From assembly GCF_001431415.1 (NCBI RefSeq), contig NZ_LDJI01000017.1:1-51774 (forward strand): a stretch of DNA of 51,774 nucleotides, in the 5' to 3' direction. Positions 17,469 to 27,166 of the stretch are shown in pieces (within the stretch, counting starts at the first letter, position 1; every line of letters begins with the position of its first letter). The notes beneath the pieces are model-generated. The model worked only from the letters and a program-made list of their open reading frames with translations. It searched no databases and had not been told where the DNA came from. Source of the stretch: Stenotrophomonas humi (GTDB taxonomy: Bacteria; Pseudomonadota; Gammaproteobacteria; Xanthomonadales; Xanthomonadaceae). A program made the position numbers and the translations under genes.

Positions 17469-18543
17469 ACTGGCCCGTTGGTTGCAGCAGTTGGACGACC
17501 TGTTCCGGCTGTTCAACTACATCACTTTCCGCGGCATCCTCGCGGCGCTGACCGCGCTGGGCCTGTCGCTGTGGCTTGGGCCGGCGGCGATCCGTCGTCT
17601 GGCCCAGCTCAAGGGTGGCCAGCCGATCCGCAAGGATGGCCCGCAATCGCACTTCTCCAAGGCCGGCACGCCGACCATGGGCGGCGGTTTGATCCTGACC
17701 ACCGTGCTGATCTCGGTGCTGCTGTGGGCCGACCTGCGCAACCGCTATGTGTGGGTGGTGATGGCGGTGATGCTGTGCTTCGGTGCCATCGGCTGGTACG
17801 ACGACTGGTTGAAGATCGCCAAGCGCGATCCGAACGGTCTGAAGTCGCGCTGGAAATACCTGCTGCAGTCGATCTTCGGTCTGGCCGCGGGCCTGTTCCT
17901 GTTCTATACGGCCGACGTGCCGGCGGCGCTGACGCTGTACATTCCGATGTTCAAGTCGATCGCGCTGCCGCTGGCCGGCATCAGCTTCGTGGCCATCGCC
18001 TACTTCTGGATCGTCGGGTTCTCCAACGCGGTGAACCTCACCGATGGGCTGGATGGCCTGGCCATCATGCCGACGGTACTGGTGGCATGCGCGCTGGGCG
18101 TGTTCGCCTACGCCTCGGGCAACGCGGTGTTCTCCAGCTACCTGCAGATTCCGCAGATTCCCGGGGCCGGTGAACTGGTCATCATCTGCGCCGCCATCGC
18201 CGGTGCGGGCCTGGGCTTCCTGTGGTTCAACACCTACCCGGCCATGGTGTTCATGGGCGATGTCGGTGCGCTGGCGCTGGGCGCGGTGCTCGGCACCATC
18301 GCGGTGATCGTGCGCCAGGAGCTGGTGCTGGTGATCATGGGCGGCGTGTTCGTGATCGAAACCCTGTCGGTGATGATCCAGGTGGCTTCGTTCAAGCTCA
18401 CCGGCAAGCGTGTGTTCCGCATGGCACCCATTCACCACCATTTTGAGCTGAAGGGCTGGCCGGAGCCGCGCGTGATCGTGCGCTTCTGGATCATCTCGGT
18501 GGTGCTCGTGTTGATCGGCCTGGCAACCTTGAAGGTGCGCTGA
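17458..18543 (+). CDS. mraY: Phospho-N-acetylmuramoyl-pentapeptide-transferase
   Basis: MraY transfers phospho-MurNAc-pentapeptide from UDP to undecaprenyl phosphate, making lipid I at the inner membrane. The 361-residue polytopic protein (about ten membrane segments) has the family motifs GTPTMGGG, the aspartate pair in [21 protein letters not shown] with its catalytic region, [11 protein letters not shown], and [14 protein letters not shown]. Length equals that of the E. coli enzyme (360). The ATG at 17458 lies within the last codons of murF, an 11-base overlap. The stop shares one base with the ftsW start. Confidence 0.97.
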   Translation: MLLELARWLQQLDDLFRLFNYITFRGILAALTALGLSLWLGPAAIRRLAQLKGGQPIRKDGPQSHFSKAGTPTMGGGLILTTVLISVLLWADLRNRYVWVVMAVMLCFGAIGWYDDWLKIAKRDPNGLKSRWKYLLQSIFGLAAGLFLFYTADVPAALTLYIPMFKSIALPLAGISFVAIAYFWIVGFSNAVNLTDGLDGLAIMPTVLVACALGVFAYASGNAVFSSYLQIPQIPGAGELVIICAAIAGAGLGFLWFNTYPAMVFMGDVGALALGAVLGTIAVIVRQELVLVIMGGVFVIETLSVMIQVASFKLTGKRVFRMAPIHHHFELKGWPEPRVIVRFWIISVVLVLIGLATLKVR

Positions 18544-19844
18544 TGGACGACTACTCGCGTCAGGCAACTCGACTTGAAGCCATCGGCGGCAGCTACGACA
18601 AGTGGCTGCTGGGCGCCGCCGTGACCTTGGCTTCGATCGGGATCGTGATGGTGGCTTCCAGCTCCATCGCGCTGACGCAGAGTCCGTTCTACTACCTCAC
18701 CCGGCATCTGGTGTTCATCGGCATCGGCGTGATCCTGGCCATGGTGACGATGCGGGTGGAGTTGAAGGAAATCGAGAAGTACAACCAACTGCTGCTGCTG
18801 GGCTGCTTCGCGCTGCTGATCGTGGTGTTCATTCCGGGGCTGGGCAGCAGCGTCAATGGCGCGCGCCGTTGGGTGAACCTGGGCGTGTCCAAATTCCAGA
18901 CCGTTGAAGCGGTGAAGGTGCTGTACATCGTCTGGTTGTCCAGTTACTTGGTGCGCTTCCGCGACGAGGTCAACGCGACCTGGCAGGCGATGTTGAAGCC
19001 GGTCGGAGTGGTGGGCCTTTTGGTCGGCCTGCTGTTGATGCAGCCGGACTTTGGTTCATCGATGCTGCTGCTGGGCATCACCATCTGCATGCTGGTGCTG
19101 GGCGGCGCCCAGATCACCCGCATCATCCTGCCGGTATTGCTGTTGCTGCCGGGCCTGGTGCTGCTGGTGATCTTCGAGCCGTACCGCATGCGCCGCGTCA
19201 CCTCATTCATGGATCCGTGGCAGGACCAGCTCGGTTCGGGCTACCAGCTGTCCAACGCACTGATGGCCATTGGCCGCGGTGAATGGACCGGTGTCGGTCT
19301 GGGTGCGTCCATCCAGAAACTGAACTACCTGCCCGAATCGCATACCGACTTCATCTTCTCGGTGATCGCCGAGGAGCTGGGCTTCATCGGCGTGTGCGGC
19401 ATCATCAGCCTGTACGTGTTGCTGGTGGGCCGTGCGTTCTGGCTGGGCATGCGCTGCATCGAAATGCGCCGTCACTTCGCCGGCTATATCGCGTTCGGCA
19501 TTGCCCTGTGGATCAGCCTGCAGACCTTCGTGTCGGTTGGTGTGAACCTGGGCATTCTTCCGACCAAGGGTCTGACGCTGCCGCTGATTTCCTCTGGCGG
19601 CTCCAGCGTGATGATGACCTGCGTGGCGATGGGCCTGCTGCTGCGCGTGTCCTACGAATACAACCGCGCGGTGCGCCGACAGGAGGTGCGCGACGACGTC
19701 GAGCCGATGGTCGAAGACGCCGAGCCGGCGCCGGTGAGTGCACCGACGGCGACCGCCGTGGCCGCGGCCATGCAGGGCAATACCGCGCGTGGCACCAGCC
19801 GCATGCAGCAACGGGTCGAGCCGACCTTCGGGAGGATTGCATGA
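18543..19844 (+). CDS. ftsW: Septal peptidoglycan glycosyltransferase FtsW
   Basis: A SEDS-family protein of 433 residues with about ten membrane segments. FtsW polymerises lipid II at the septum in complex with FtsI. Family features include [10 protein letters not shown] near residue 102, DFGSSMLLL, the [17 protein letters not shown] signature near 274-290, and [13 protein letters not shown] toward the C-terminus. A cytoplasmic tail of about 50 residues, rich in acidic residues, Ala and Pro, follows the last helix. It shares one base with mraY and four with murG, keeping the operon gapless. Confidence 0.96.
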   Translation: MDDYSRQATRLEAIGGSYDKWLLGAAVTLASIGIVMVASSSIALTQSPFYYLTRHLVFIGIGVILAMVTMRVELKEIEKYNQLLLLGCFALLIVVFIPGLGSSVNGARRWVNLGVSKFQTVEAVKVLYIVWLSSYLVRFRDEVNATWQAMLKPVGVVGLLVGLLLMQPDFGSSMLLLGITICMLVLGGAQITRIILPVLLLLPGLVLLVIFEPYRMRRVTSFMDPWQDQLGSGYQLSNALMAIGRGEWTGVGLGASIQKLNYLPESHTDFIFSVIAEELGFIGVCGIISLYVLLVGRAFWLGMRCIEMRRHFAGYIAFGIALWISLQTFVSVGVNLGILPTKGLTLPLISSGGSSVMMTCVAMGLLLRVSYEYNRAVRRQEVRDDVEPMVEDAEPAPVSAPTATAVAAAMQGNTARGTSRMQQRVEPTFGRIA

Positions 19845-20938
19845 GCAATCCGACGAAGAACGCAGCGCCGCGTCCGGTGATGATCATGGCCGGCGGTACC
19901 GGTGGCCACATCTTCCCGGGGCTGGCGGTGGCCAAGGTGTTGCGCGAGCGTGGTGTGCCGGTGGTGTGGCTGGGCGCTGACGGCGCCATGGAAACCCGAC
20001 TGGTGCCGCAACATGGCATCCAGATCGACACGCTGGCCATCTCCGGTCTGCGTGGCAAGGGCAAGCTGGCACTGTTGGGTGCGCCGGTGCGGGTGCTGCG
20101 TGCCATTCGTGACGCTGGCTACGTGCTGCGCGACCGCAATCCGCGCGCCGTGGTGGCTTTCGGTGGCTTCGCCTCCGGGCCGGGCGGCATGGCGGCGCGT
20201 CTGCATGGTCTGCCGTTGCTGGTGCACGAACAGAACCGTGCGCCCGGCATGACCAACCGTATCCTGTCGCGCTTCGCCCGTCGTCTGCTGACCGGTTTTC
20301 CGGGCAGCTTTGCCGGCGGCAAGGAAGAAGTGGTGGGCAACCCGGTGCGCGCCGAGATCGCCGCGTTGCCGGCGCCGGAACAGCGCTTGTCCGGGCGCAC
20401 CGGTCCGATGCGTTTGCTGGTGCTGGGTGGCAGCCAGGGCGCGCGCGCATTGAACAATGCCGTGCCCAAGGCGCTGGCCGCGCTGGGTGACAGCGTCGCC
20501 ATCGACGTCTGGCACCAGTGTGGCGAGAAACTGCACGAAGAAGCATTGCAGGCCTATCGCCAGGCCGGTGTGTCCGGTCGCGTGGATGCCTTCATCGGCG
20601 ACATGGCCGCTGCCTACGACTGGGCCGACGTGGTGGTGTGCCGCTCTGGTGCATCCACGCTGGCCGAGTTGTGCGCGGTGGGCATCGGCAGCGTGCTGGT
20701 GCCGTTCGCCGCTGCGGTCGATGACCACCAGACCCGCAATGCCGAATATCTGGTCGAGCGCGGTGCCGCCGAACTGCTCAAGCAGGACGACGCACTGGCA
20801 GCCAACCTGGAAGGCGTGCTGCGCACGCTCGTCAACAATCCCGCCGGTCGCATGCAGATGGCGCACGCCGCGCGTGCACTGGCCAAGGTCGATGCGGCCG
20901 AACGCATCGCAGACATCATTCTTGAGGAAGCAGCATGA
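19841..20938 (+). CDS. murG: UDP-GlcNAc:lipid I N-acetylglucosaminyltransferase
   Basis: MurG converts lipid I to lipid II on the inner face of the membrane. The 365-residue GT-B glycosyltransferase has the glycine-rich loop [16 protein letters not shown] (about 15-30), [38 protein letters not shown], and the UDP-GlcNAc-binding region [15 protein letters not shown]. Start ATG 19841 has a perfect GGAGGA site and overlaps the ftsW stop. The stop overlaps a 16-codon mini-ORF that leads into murC. Confidence 0.96.
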   Translation: MSNPTKNAAPRPVMIMAGGTGGHIFPGLAVAKVLRERGVPVVWLGADGAMETRLVPQHGIQIDTLAISGLRGKGKLALLGAPVRVLRAIRDAGYVLRDRNPRAVVAFGGFASGPGGMAARLHGLPLLVHEQNRAPGMTNRILSRFARRLLTGFPGSFAGGKEEVVGNPVRAEIAALPAPEQRLSGRTGPMRLLVLGGSQGARALNNAVPKALAALGDSVAIDVWHQCGEKLHEEALQAYRQAGVSGRVDAFIGDMAAAYDWADVVVCRSGASTLAELCAVGIGSVLVPFAAAVDDHQTRNAEYLVERGAAELLKQDDALAANLEGVLRTLVNNPAGRMQMAHAARALAKVDAAERIADIILEEAA

Positions 20939-20985
20939 ATACGGCATCGCGCCCCCGCGCCCGCCACACCGGAGGCCAGGCATGA
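20935..20985 (+). CDS. 16-residue bridging mini-ORF between murG and murC
   Basis: This small frame ([16 protein letters not shown]) starts on the ATGA overlapping the murG stop and ends in a TGA that overlaps the murC ATG (ATGA). The murC Shine-Dalgarno GGAGG lies inside it. It therefore links two genes that would otherwise be 43 bases apart. It may act purely as a coupling device or be a chance frame. I see no sign of a functional peptide. Confidence 0.35.
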   Translation: MNTASRPRARHTGGQA

Positions 20986-22418
20986 TCCGCCGCCTCCACG
21001 ACACCACCGACCTGGTCCGTGCCTTCCCGCGCGTGCATTTCGTCGGCATCGGTGGCACCGGCATGAGCGGCATCGCCGAAGTGATGCTGACGCTGGGCTA
21101 CGAAGTCTCCGGTTCGGACAACTCCGACAACGCCGCCACCCGTCGCCTGTCGCGCCTGGGCGCGCGGGTGATGCGTGGCCACTCTGCGGCCAACGTGCTG
21201 GGCACCGATTGCGTGGTGGTATCCAGTGCCATCCGTGACGACAACCCCGAACTGATGGAAGCGCGCAGCCAGCGCATTCCGATCATGCCGCGTGCGGCGA
21301 TGCTGGCCGAGCTGATGCGCTTCCGTCGTGGCATCGCCGTGGCCGGTACGCATGGCAAGACCACCACCACCTCGCTGACCGCGGCGGTGCTGAGCGAAGG
21401 CGGGCTGGACCCGACCTTCGTCATCGGCGGCCAGTTGCTGGCGGCCGGTGCCAACGCCAAGCTTGGTGGCGGCCAGTGGCTGGTGGCCGAGGCCGATGAA
21501 AGCGATGGCAGCTTCCTGCGGCTGAACCCGCTGGTGGCGGTGATCACCAACATCGACTCCGACCATCTGGAGAACTACGGCAACGACTTCGCCCGCGTGC
21601 AGGAAGCCTTTGCCGAATTCCTGCAGCGCCTGCCGTTCTACGGCTTGGCCGTGCTGTGCATCGACGACCCGGAGGTGGCGGCGCTCGCCGCCAAGACGCC
21701 GCGTCACGTGATGAGCTACGGCATGAGCAGCAATGCCGATGTGCGCGCCGAGGACGTGGTCCAGGATGGCCCGCGCATGCGCTTCACCCTGCGCCTGCCG
21801 GAAGGCAGCAGCGTGCCGGTGACGCTGGCATTGCCGGGCAAGCACAACGTGCTCAACGCACTGGCGGCGGCGGCGGTGGCATGGCAGCTGGGCGTGGCGC
21901 CGGAAGCCATCGCTTCGGCGCTGGAGAAGTTTGAAGGTGTCGGCCGCCGCTTCAACGATCTGGGCGTGGTCACCACGCACAAGGGCGCCAAGGTCCGCGT
22001 CATCGACGACTACGGTCATCATCCGCGCGAACTGGAAGCCGTGTTCGCTGCCGCGCGCGGTGGCTGGCCGTCGCAGCGTCTGGTGGTGGCTTTCCAGCCG
22101 CACCGCTACAGCCGTACGCGTGATCAGTTCGACGCGTTCGCCGCAGTGCTGTCGGATGTCGACGCGCTGGTGTTGAGCGAGGTTTACCCGGCCGGTGAAG
22201 CGCCGATTCCGGGTGCCGATTCCAAGTCGCTGGCACGTGCCATCCGCGCACGTGGTCGTAGCGAGCCGGTGGTGGTGAGGCAGGCCGCTGACCTGGTGTC
22301 GGTGCTGCCGGACGTACTGCAGGACGGCGACTTGTTGCTGATGATGGGCGCGGGCGACATCGGCCATGTGGCTCAAATCGTGGCAACCGAGGGCTTCAAG
22401 GAGGCCACGGGCGAATGA
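20982..22418 (+). CDS. murC: UDP-N-acetylmuramate:L-alanine ligase
   Basis: MurC adds the first amino acid, L-alanine, to UDP-MurNAc. The 478-residue protein has the N-terminal Rossmann motif HFVGIGGTGMSGIAEV (about 19-34), the ATP loop [48 protein letters not shown] and DDYGHHPREL. The ATG at 20982 has GGAGG 6 bases upstream and gives the usual length. The C-terminus is normal, so there is no MurC-Ddl fusion. The stop overlaps a 32-codon mini-ORF that occupies the usual ddl position. Confidence 0.97.
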   Translation: MIRRLHDTTDLVRAFPRVHFVGIGGTGMSGIAEVMLTLGYEVSGSDNSDNAATRRLSRLGARVMRGHSAANVLGTDCVVVSSAIRDDNPELMEARSQRIPIMPRAAMLAELMRFRRGIAVAGTHGKTTTTSLTAAVLSEGGLDPTFVIGGQLLAAGANAKLGGGQWLVAEADESDGSFLRLNPLVAVITNIDSDHLENYGNDFARVQEAFAEFLQRLPFYGLAVLCIDDPEVAALAAKTPRHVMSYGMSSNADVRAEDVVQDGPRMRFTLRLPEGSSVPVTLALPGKHNVLNALAAAAVAWQLGVAPEAIASALEKFEGVGRRFNDLGVVTTHKGAKVRVIDDYGHHPRELEAVFAAARGGWPSQRLVVAFQPHRYSRTRDQFDAFAAVLSDVDALVLSEVYPAGEAPIPGADSKSLARAIRARGRSEPVVVRQAADLVSVLPDVLQDGDLLLMMGAGDIGHVAQIVATEGFKEATGE

Positions 22419-22513
22419 GCCATCACGCATTCCCGTCGTTGCATGCCGGCACCACCGCTCTGCGGTCGGTGCGGGGTGCGTGCGCGTGGAATGCAGGGGA
22501 GGGCGCGCGATGA
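22415..22513 (+). CDS. 32-residue bridging mini-ORF in the usual ddl position
   Basis: This frame begins on the ATGA of the murC stop and ends in a TGA overlapping the ftsQ ATG at 22510. In most gammaproteobacterial dcw clusters the full ddl gene (about 310 codons) sits between murC and ftsQ, with the same type of overlaps. The predicted peptide, starting MSHHAFPSL, has no ATP-grasp motif. The middle contains an imperfect hairpin around TCT (about 22447-22476). It could be a scar of a ddl deletion that kept the translational coupling, or a chance frame. Confidence 0.4.
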   Translation: MSHHAFPSLHAGTTALRSVRGACAWNAGEGAR

Positions 22514-23238
22514 ATGCTGTGTTGCGCATCCTCGCCTGGCTGTTGGCTATCGCGCTGGTCGCCTTGCCGGTGGTTGCCGTGCTCAACGGCTGGGTCGGAA
22601 CCGAGCGCTGGCCGCTGGCCAAGCTGCGTGTGCATGGTGAGTTTGAGCGGGTGCCGGCCGAGGATCTGCAGAAGGCATTGCTGCCGTATGCGCAGGCGGG
22701 CTACTTCGCGGTGAAGCTGCAGGACGCCCAGCACGCAGTGGAAAAGCTGCCGTGGGTGGAAAGCGCCCGCGTGCGCAAGCAATGGCCGGATGTGCTGGAG
22801 GTTTCCATCGTCGAGCACAAGCCGTTCGCACGCTGGGGCAAGGATCGACTGTTGTCCGAGCAGGGGCGTTTGTTTGCGGTGCCGCATGGCCTTGAAAACG
22901 CACCACTGCCGGAGCTGGACGGCCCCGATGCCAAGACCGCGGAAGTGGTCGAGCTCTACAACGATTCCCGCGCCTTGTTCGCGCCTGCCGGCGTGGACGT
23001 GCGCAAGGTCGCCATGGATGCGCGCGGCAGCTGGTCGCTGGCGTTGAACAGTGGCACCGAGATCATCGTCGGCCGCAATGACGCGCGTTCACGTCTATCG
23101 CGCTTCGTGCGGGTGCTGCCCCAGCTCACCCGCACGCAGGTGCCGATCGAGCGCGCCGACCTCCGCTATACCAATGGTTTCACGCTGAGCTGGGGAACCC
23201 CGCCGCCGGCAACAAAGCAGACGCAGGACAGAACATGA
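22510..23238 (+). CDS. ftsQ: Cell division protein FtsQ
   Basis: A 242-residue bitopic protein with a transmembrane segment at about 5-27, followed by a POTRA domain (LRVHGEFERVPAEDLQKAL onward) and the beta domain containing LPWVESARVRKQWPDVLEVSIVEHKPFARWG. FtsQ bridges early and late divisome proteins through FtsB and FtsL. The ATG at 22510 overlaps the TGA of the preceding mini-ORF; an in-frame upstream extension is not homologous. It shares 4 bases with ftsA. Confidence 0.93.
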   Translation: MNAVLRILAWLLAIALVALPVVAVLNGWVGTERWPLAKLRVHGEFERVPAEDLQKALLPYAQAGYFAVKLQDAQHAVEKLPWVESARVRKQWPDVLEVSIVEHKPFARWGKDRLLSEQGRLFAVPHGLENAPLPELDGPDAKTAEVVELYNDSRALFAPAGVDVRKVAMDARGSWSLALNSGTEIIVGRNDARSRLSRFVRVLPQLTRTQVPIERADLRYTNGFTLSWGTPPPATKQTQDRT

Positions 23239-24470
23239 ATCGCAAGGGTGACAAATCGCTGATCGTCGGACTCGATATCGGCACTTCCAAGGTGGTGGCA
23301 CTGGTGGGTGAGTACTCGCCGGGCAGCCCCATCGAGGTCATCGGCATCGGTTCGCATGAATCGCGCGGCCTCAAGCGCGGCGTGGTGGTGGACATCGAAT
23401 CGACGGTACAGTCGATCCAGCGTGCCATCGAGGAAGCCGAATTGATGGCCGGCTGCGAGATCCGTTCGGTCTACGCCTCCATCTCCGGCAACCACGTGCA
23501 GTGCCGCAACTCGCAGGGCATCACCCCGATCCGTGAAGGTGAAGTCAGCTGGGGTGACCTGGACCGTGTGCTGGAAGCGGCCAAGGCCGTGGCCATCCCG
23601 GCCGACCAGAAGATCCTGCATGCGATCCCGCGCGAGTACGTGCTGGACGATTCGCAGGAAGGCATCCGCAACCCGGTCGGCATGACCGGCGTGCGCCTGG
23701 AAGTACACGCGCACCTGGTGGTCTGCGCGCAGTCGGCGGCGGCCAACATCAGCAAGTGCGTGCAGCGCTGCGGCCTGCAGGTGGACGACCTGGTGCTGTC
23801 GTCGCTGGCCTCCAGCGTGGCGGTGCTCACCGCCGACGAGCGCGAGCTGGGCGTGGTGATGGTGGACATCGGTGCCGGCACCACCGACATCGCGGTGTTC
23901 GTGCAGGGCGCGATCTGCCACACCGCCTCGTTGCCGATCGCCGGCGACCACGTCACCAACGACATTGCGCACATGCTGCGCACCCCGACCCCGGAAGCCG
24001 AGCAGATCAAGGTGCGCTACGCGTGCGCACTGGCACAGCTGGCTACCGCCGAGGAGAGCATCCAGGTGCCGTCGGTGGGTGACCGTCCGCCGCGCCGCAT
24101 GCCGCGTCACTCGCTGGCGCAGGCCGTGCAGGGCCGCTACGAGGAAATTTTCGAGATGGTGCAGGCCGAACTGCGCCGTTCCGGTTTCGAGGAAATGGTT
24201 CGCGCCGGCATGGTGCTGACCGGTGGTGCGTCGAAGATGGAAGGTGTGGTCGAGCTGGCCGAGGAAATGCTGCAGATGCCGGTACGCGTGGGCATTCCGC
24301 AGCACGTCACCGGGCTGGGCGAAGTGGTCGGCAACCCGGTGCATGCCACCGGCGTGGGCCTGCTGCTGATGGGCAGCCAGATCGAACATCCCCGTCGTCC
24401 GTCGCTGCCAACCGGGCGCGCCGGCAGCATGTTCAACAAGTTGAAGAACTGGTTCCGCGGCGAATTCTGA
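23235..24470 (+). CDS. ftsA: Cell division protein FtsA
   Basis: An actin-like ATPase of 411 residues that tethers FtsZ filaments to the membrane. The phosphate-1 loop is GLDIGTSKVVALVGE (about 13-27), the SHS2/1C domain follows (VVVDIESTVQSIQRAIEEAE), phosphate-2 is VDIGAGTTDIAVF, and the adenosine motif is VLTGGASKMEGV. The C-terminus ends NKLKNWFRGEF, the amphipathic membrane-targeting helix. It overlaps ftsQ by 4 bases. A 206-base gap before ftsZ breaks the run of overlaps. Confidence 0.97.
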   Translation: MNRKGDKSLIVGLDIGTSKVVALVGEYSPGSPIEVIGIGSHESRGLKRGVVVDIESTVQSIQRAIEEAELMAGCEIRSVYASISGNHVQCRNSQGITPIREGEVSWGDLDRVLEAAKAVAIPADQKILHAIPREYVLDDSQEGIRNPVGMTGVRLEVHAHLVVCAQSAAANISKCVQRCGLQVDDLVLSSLASSVAVLTADERELGVVMVDIGAGTTDIAVFVQGAICHTASLPIAGDHVTNDIAHMLRTPTPEAEQIKVRYACALAQLATAEESIQVPSVGDRPPRRMPRHSLAQAVQGRYEEIFEMVQAELRRSGFEEMVRAGMVLTGGASKMEGVVELAEEMLQMPVRVGIPQHVTGLGEVVGNPVHATGVGLLLMGSQIEHPRRPSLPTGRAGSMFNKLKNWFRGEF

Positions 24471-24676
24471 GCGCGGTGTCAGGTGGCAAGGCAGTAAAGC
24501 AGGCAGTAGGGCAAGACGAAGTGCAGTAACGCAGTCATTGATACAGGCAACAACCACCGTGACGGGGCAACCCGGAGCGGAAAACCTAAAACAACTCGCC
24601 GGTGCGGGCGGGCGCAGAAGGAGAAGGATTCTTCCCGGATGCTCGACCCAATCACGGCAATAGAGAGGACATGGAC

Positions 24677-25906
24677 ATGGCGCATTTCGAACTGATTGAA
24701 AAGATGGCACCGAACGCGGTGATCAAGGTGGTGGGTGTTGGCGGTGGCGGCGGCAATGCCGTGGCACACATGGTTAACAGCGCCGTCGATGGCGTGGAAT
24801 TCATCACTGCCAACACCGATTCGCAGGCCATCAAGAACTGTGGCGCCAAGCTGCAGCTGCAGCTGGGTACCAACGTAACCAAGGGTCTGGGTGCTGGCGC
24901 CAACCCTGAAGTCGGCCGCCAGGCCGCACTGGAAGACCGCGAGCGCATCATGGACGCCCTGCAGGGCGCCGACATGGTGTTCATCACTGCCGGCATGGGC
25001 GGTGGCACCGGTACCGGCGCTGCGCCGGTGGTGGCACAGCTGGCCAAGGAAATGGGCATCCTGACCGTTGCCGTGGTCACCAAGCCGTTCCCGTTCGAAG
25101 GCCGTCGCCGCATGCAGGTCGCGCTGAAGGGCATCGAGGAGCTGAGCCAGCATGTCGACTCGCTGATCACCATCCCGAATGAAAAGCTGATCACCGTGCT
25201 TGGCCGCAACGCCACCATGGTGCAGGCCTTCCGTGCCGCCAACGACGTGCTGCAGGGCGCCGTGCAGGGCATCGCCGACCTGATCGTGCGTCCGGGCCTG
25301 ATCAACGTCGACTTCGCCGACGTGCGCACCGTGATGTCGGAAATGGGCCTGGCCATGATGGGCACCGGCACCGCACGTGGCGATGATCGCGCCCAGGCTG
25401 CTGCCGAAGCCGCGATCCAGAACCCGTTGCTGGACGACGTGAACCTGGCTGGTGCCAACGGCATCCTGGTCAACATCACCGCCGGCCCGGACTTCACCAT
25501 GAGCGAGTTCGACGAAATCGGCCGCACCATCGAAGGCTTCTCCTCGGAAGACGCCACCGTCGTGGTCGGCACCGTGCTGGACCCGGACATGCAGGACGAA
25601 GTGCGCGTGACCGTCGTGGCCACCGGCCTGAACCGTGCCACCGCCAAGAACGCACAGCGTCCGGGCGAGCGCGCACCGATCAAGCTGGTCCGCAATGCCA
25701 CCACCGGCCAGCCGGAGTTCGGCGAATACGAAAGCCCGGCCGATGCCGTGGCCAAGGCCGTGGGCAACTCCTTGGGCATGGGCCTGCGCCGTCCGAGCGC
25801 CGACACCGCGGCGGCTTCTTCCGCATCGATGTCCGCGCCGGCCGCTGCTGAGCTGCCGAACGACTACCTGGATATCCCGGCGTTCCTGCGCCGCCAGGCA
25901 GACTGA
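24677..25906 (+). CDS. ftsZ: Cell division GTPase FtsZ
   Basis: The bacterial tubulin, 409 residues. The GTP-binding tubulin signature GGGTGTG is at 108-114, the N-terminal [15 protein letters not shown] loop lies near residue 19, and the T7 loop motif [11 protein letters not shown] is present. A short linker ends in the conserved C-terminal peptide [12 protein letters not shown], which binds FtsA and ZipA. Two ATGs compete (24671 and 24677). I prefer 24677, which places AGGA 7 bases upstream and gives the usual [10 protein letters not shown] start. Two hairpins follow the gene, the second with a T tail. Confidence 0.97.
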   Translation: MAHFELIEKMAPNAVIKVVGVGGGGGNAVAHMVNSAVDGVEFITANTDSQAIKNCGAKLQLQLGTNVTKGLGAGANPEVGRQAALEDRERIMDALQGADMVFITAGMGGGTGTGAAPVVAQLAKEMGILTVAVVTKPFPFEGRRRMQVALKGIEELSQHVDSLITIPNEKLITVLGRNATMVQAFRAANDVLQGAVQGIADLIVRPGLINVDFADVRTVMSEMGLAMMGTGTARGDDRAQAAAEAAIQNPLLDDVNLAGANGILVNITAGPDFTMSEFDEIGRTIEGFSSEDATVVVGTVLDPDMQDEVRVTVVATGLNRATAKNAQRPGERAPIKLVRNATTGQPEFGEYESPADAVAKAVGNSLGMGLRRPSADTAAASSASMSAPAAAELPNDYLDIPAFLRRQAD

Positions 25907-26023
25907 TCGGGGCTGATCCGGCGCCACTGAGTGGACCGGGTCTGGTCACGCGCCTGCCGGCAATGGCGGCGCGGGTCGGGCCGGTTCGTCCCGGTGGGTC
26001 GGAGTCGCCGCCGCTGCACTACA

Positions 26024-26046
26024 CGTCAGGGCTGTCCACCCTGACG
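26024..26046 (+). repeat. Perfect 8-bp-stem hairpin after ftsZ
   Basis: Arms CGTCAGGG and CCCTGACG enclose a 7-base loop. It stands 20 bases before the larger hairpin with a T-rich tail. The first may help stop or protect the ftsZ transcript; it has no T tract of its own. Confidence 0.5.
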
Positions 26047-26066
26047 GGCAAGACCATGTCCTTTGT

Positions 26067-26097
26067 CGCCGGGCCAGGATCGGCCCGGCGGCATTTT
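26067..26097 (+). terminator. Intrinsic terminator of the dcw operon after ftsZ
   Basis: A perfect 9-pair GC-rich stem (26067-26075 with 26082-26090, loop AGGATC) is followed by GCATTTT. It marks the likely end of the dcw transcript and separates ftsZ from lpxC, which then needs its own promoter in the 110 bases that follow. Confidence 0.7.
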
Positions 26098-26175
26098 CCG
26101 TCGCTCCCCGCATGAGCTGCCGTTGTCTGGCGTTTTCGGGGTGGTTGTTAACGCGTGTTATTCTTGTTTGTCCCC

Positions 26176-26193
26176 AGCCGCGCATGCGCGGCT
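26176..26193 (+). promoter_or_regulatory. 18-bp perfect palindrome in the lpxC leader
   Basis: The sequence is self-complementary across 18 bases (core CGCGCATGCGCG) and ends 17 bases before the lpxC ATG. As RNA it would fold into a 7-pair stem with a CATG loop at the ribosome loading zone. As DNA it could bind a dimeric regulator. No strong Shine-Dalgarno is visible after it. Confidence 0.45.
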
Positions 26194-26210
26194 TATCCGG
26201 TTCCGCACCC

Positions 26211-27122
26211 ATGATCCAGCAACGCACACTCAAGAATACGATCCGCGCCACCGGCGTCGGCCTGCACAGCGGTGACAAGGTCTATATGACGTTGCGCCCT
26301 GCGCCGGTGAACCATGGCGTCGTGTTCCGTCGGGTCGATCTTGACCCGGTGGTGGTGGTGCCGGCACGCGCCGATCTGGTCACCGAGGTGACCCTGTGCA
26401 CCGGGCTCACCTGCGAAGGCGCCAAGATCCAGACCGTCGAACACCTGATGTCGGCCCTGGCCGGCCTTGGCGTGGACAACGTGATCGTGGAGTTGTCTTC
26501 GGCCGAGCTACCGATCATGGACGGCTCTTCCGGCCCGTTCGTGTTCCTGCTGCAGTCGGCGGGGGTCGTCGAACAGGATGCGCCCAAGCGTTTCCTGCGC
26601 ATCCTCAAGACAGTGGAAGTGCGCGACGGCGACAAGATTGCCCGCTTCGATCCGTATGAAGGCTACAAGCTGGGTTTCACCATCCAGTTCGACCACCCAA
26701 TGATTCCGGCCAAGCAGTCGCGTGCGGAGATCGAATTCTCAACCGCTGCTTACGTCAAGGAAATTTCCCGCGCCCGTACGTTTGGCTTCATGCGTGACCT
26801 GGAGTACATGCGTGAGCGCAACCTGGGCCTGGGCGGCTCGATGGACAACGCCATCGTGCTGGACGAATTCCGCGTATTGAACGAAGACGGCCTGCGTTAC
26901 GTCGACGAGTTCGTGCGCCACAAGATCCTCGACGCCATCGGTGACCTCTATCTGGCCGGCGGCCAGGTGCTGGGTGCCTACGACGGCTTCAAGTCCGGCC
27001 ACGCGCTCAACAACAAGCTGGTGCGCGCCTTGTTGGCCGATGAAAGTGCCTGGGAATGGGCCAGCTATGACTCCCCGGTCGCTGCTGATCCGGTGGTCTA
27101 CGGGCTGCCTGCCTACGCCTGA
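26211..27122 (+). CDS. lpxC: UDP-3-O-acyl-N-acetylglucosamine deacetylase
   Basis: LpxC carries out the committed zinc-dependent deacetylation of lipid A synthesis. The 303-residue protein has all ligands in the expected numbering: His78 (in VEHLMSAL), His237 and Asp241 (in [10 protein letters not shown]) for zinc, and the catalytic His264 (in KSGHALNN). [13 protein letters not shown] starts the first domain. Start ATG 26211 matches the family; an in-frame extension upstream crosses the leader hairpins. The lpxC-dciA-M23-secA order matches Pseudomonas aeruginosa. The leader palindrome suggests possible translational control. Confidence 0.97.
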   Translation: MIQQRTLKNTIRATGVGLHSGDKVYMTLRPAPVNHGVVFRRVDLDPVVVVPARADLVTEVTLCTGLTCEGAKIQTVEHLMSALAGLGVDNVIVELSSAELPIMDGSSGPFVFLLQSAGVVEQDAPKRFLRILKTVEVRDGDKIARFDPYEGYKLGFTIQFDHPMIPAKQSRAEIEFSTAAYVKEISRARTFGFMRDLEYMRERNLGLGGSMDNAIVLDEFRVLNEDGLRYVDEFVRHKILDAIGDLYLAGGQVLGAYDGFKSGHALNNKLVRALLADESAWEWASYDSPVAADPVVYGLPAYA

Positions 27123-27143
27123 GGCGTGGTCCTGTGATGCTGA

Positions 27144-27166
27144 AACGGCCGGTCGAACCGGCCGTT
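27144..27166 (+). terminator. Terminator-like hairpin after lpxC
   Basis: A perfect 10-pair stem (27144-27153 with 27157-27166) has a CGA loop and begins 21 bases after the lpxC stop. It is followed by CTGCTG, not a T tract. The same GGCCGTTCTGCTG ending recurs in the hairpin after the aldo/keto reductase at 43021. Confidence 0.55.

Noticed and set aside
20916..22622. 568-codon minus-strand frame over murC
   Set aside because: Shadow of murC; composition is unnatural and no domain is seen.
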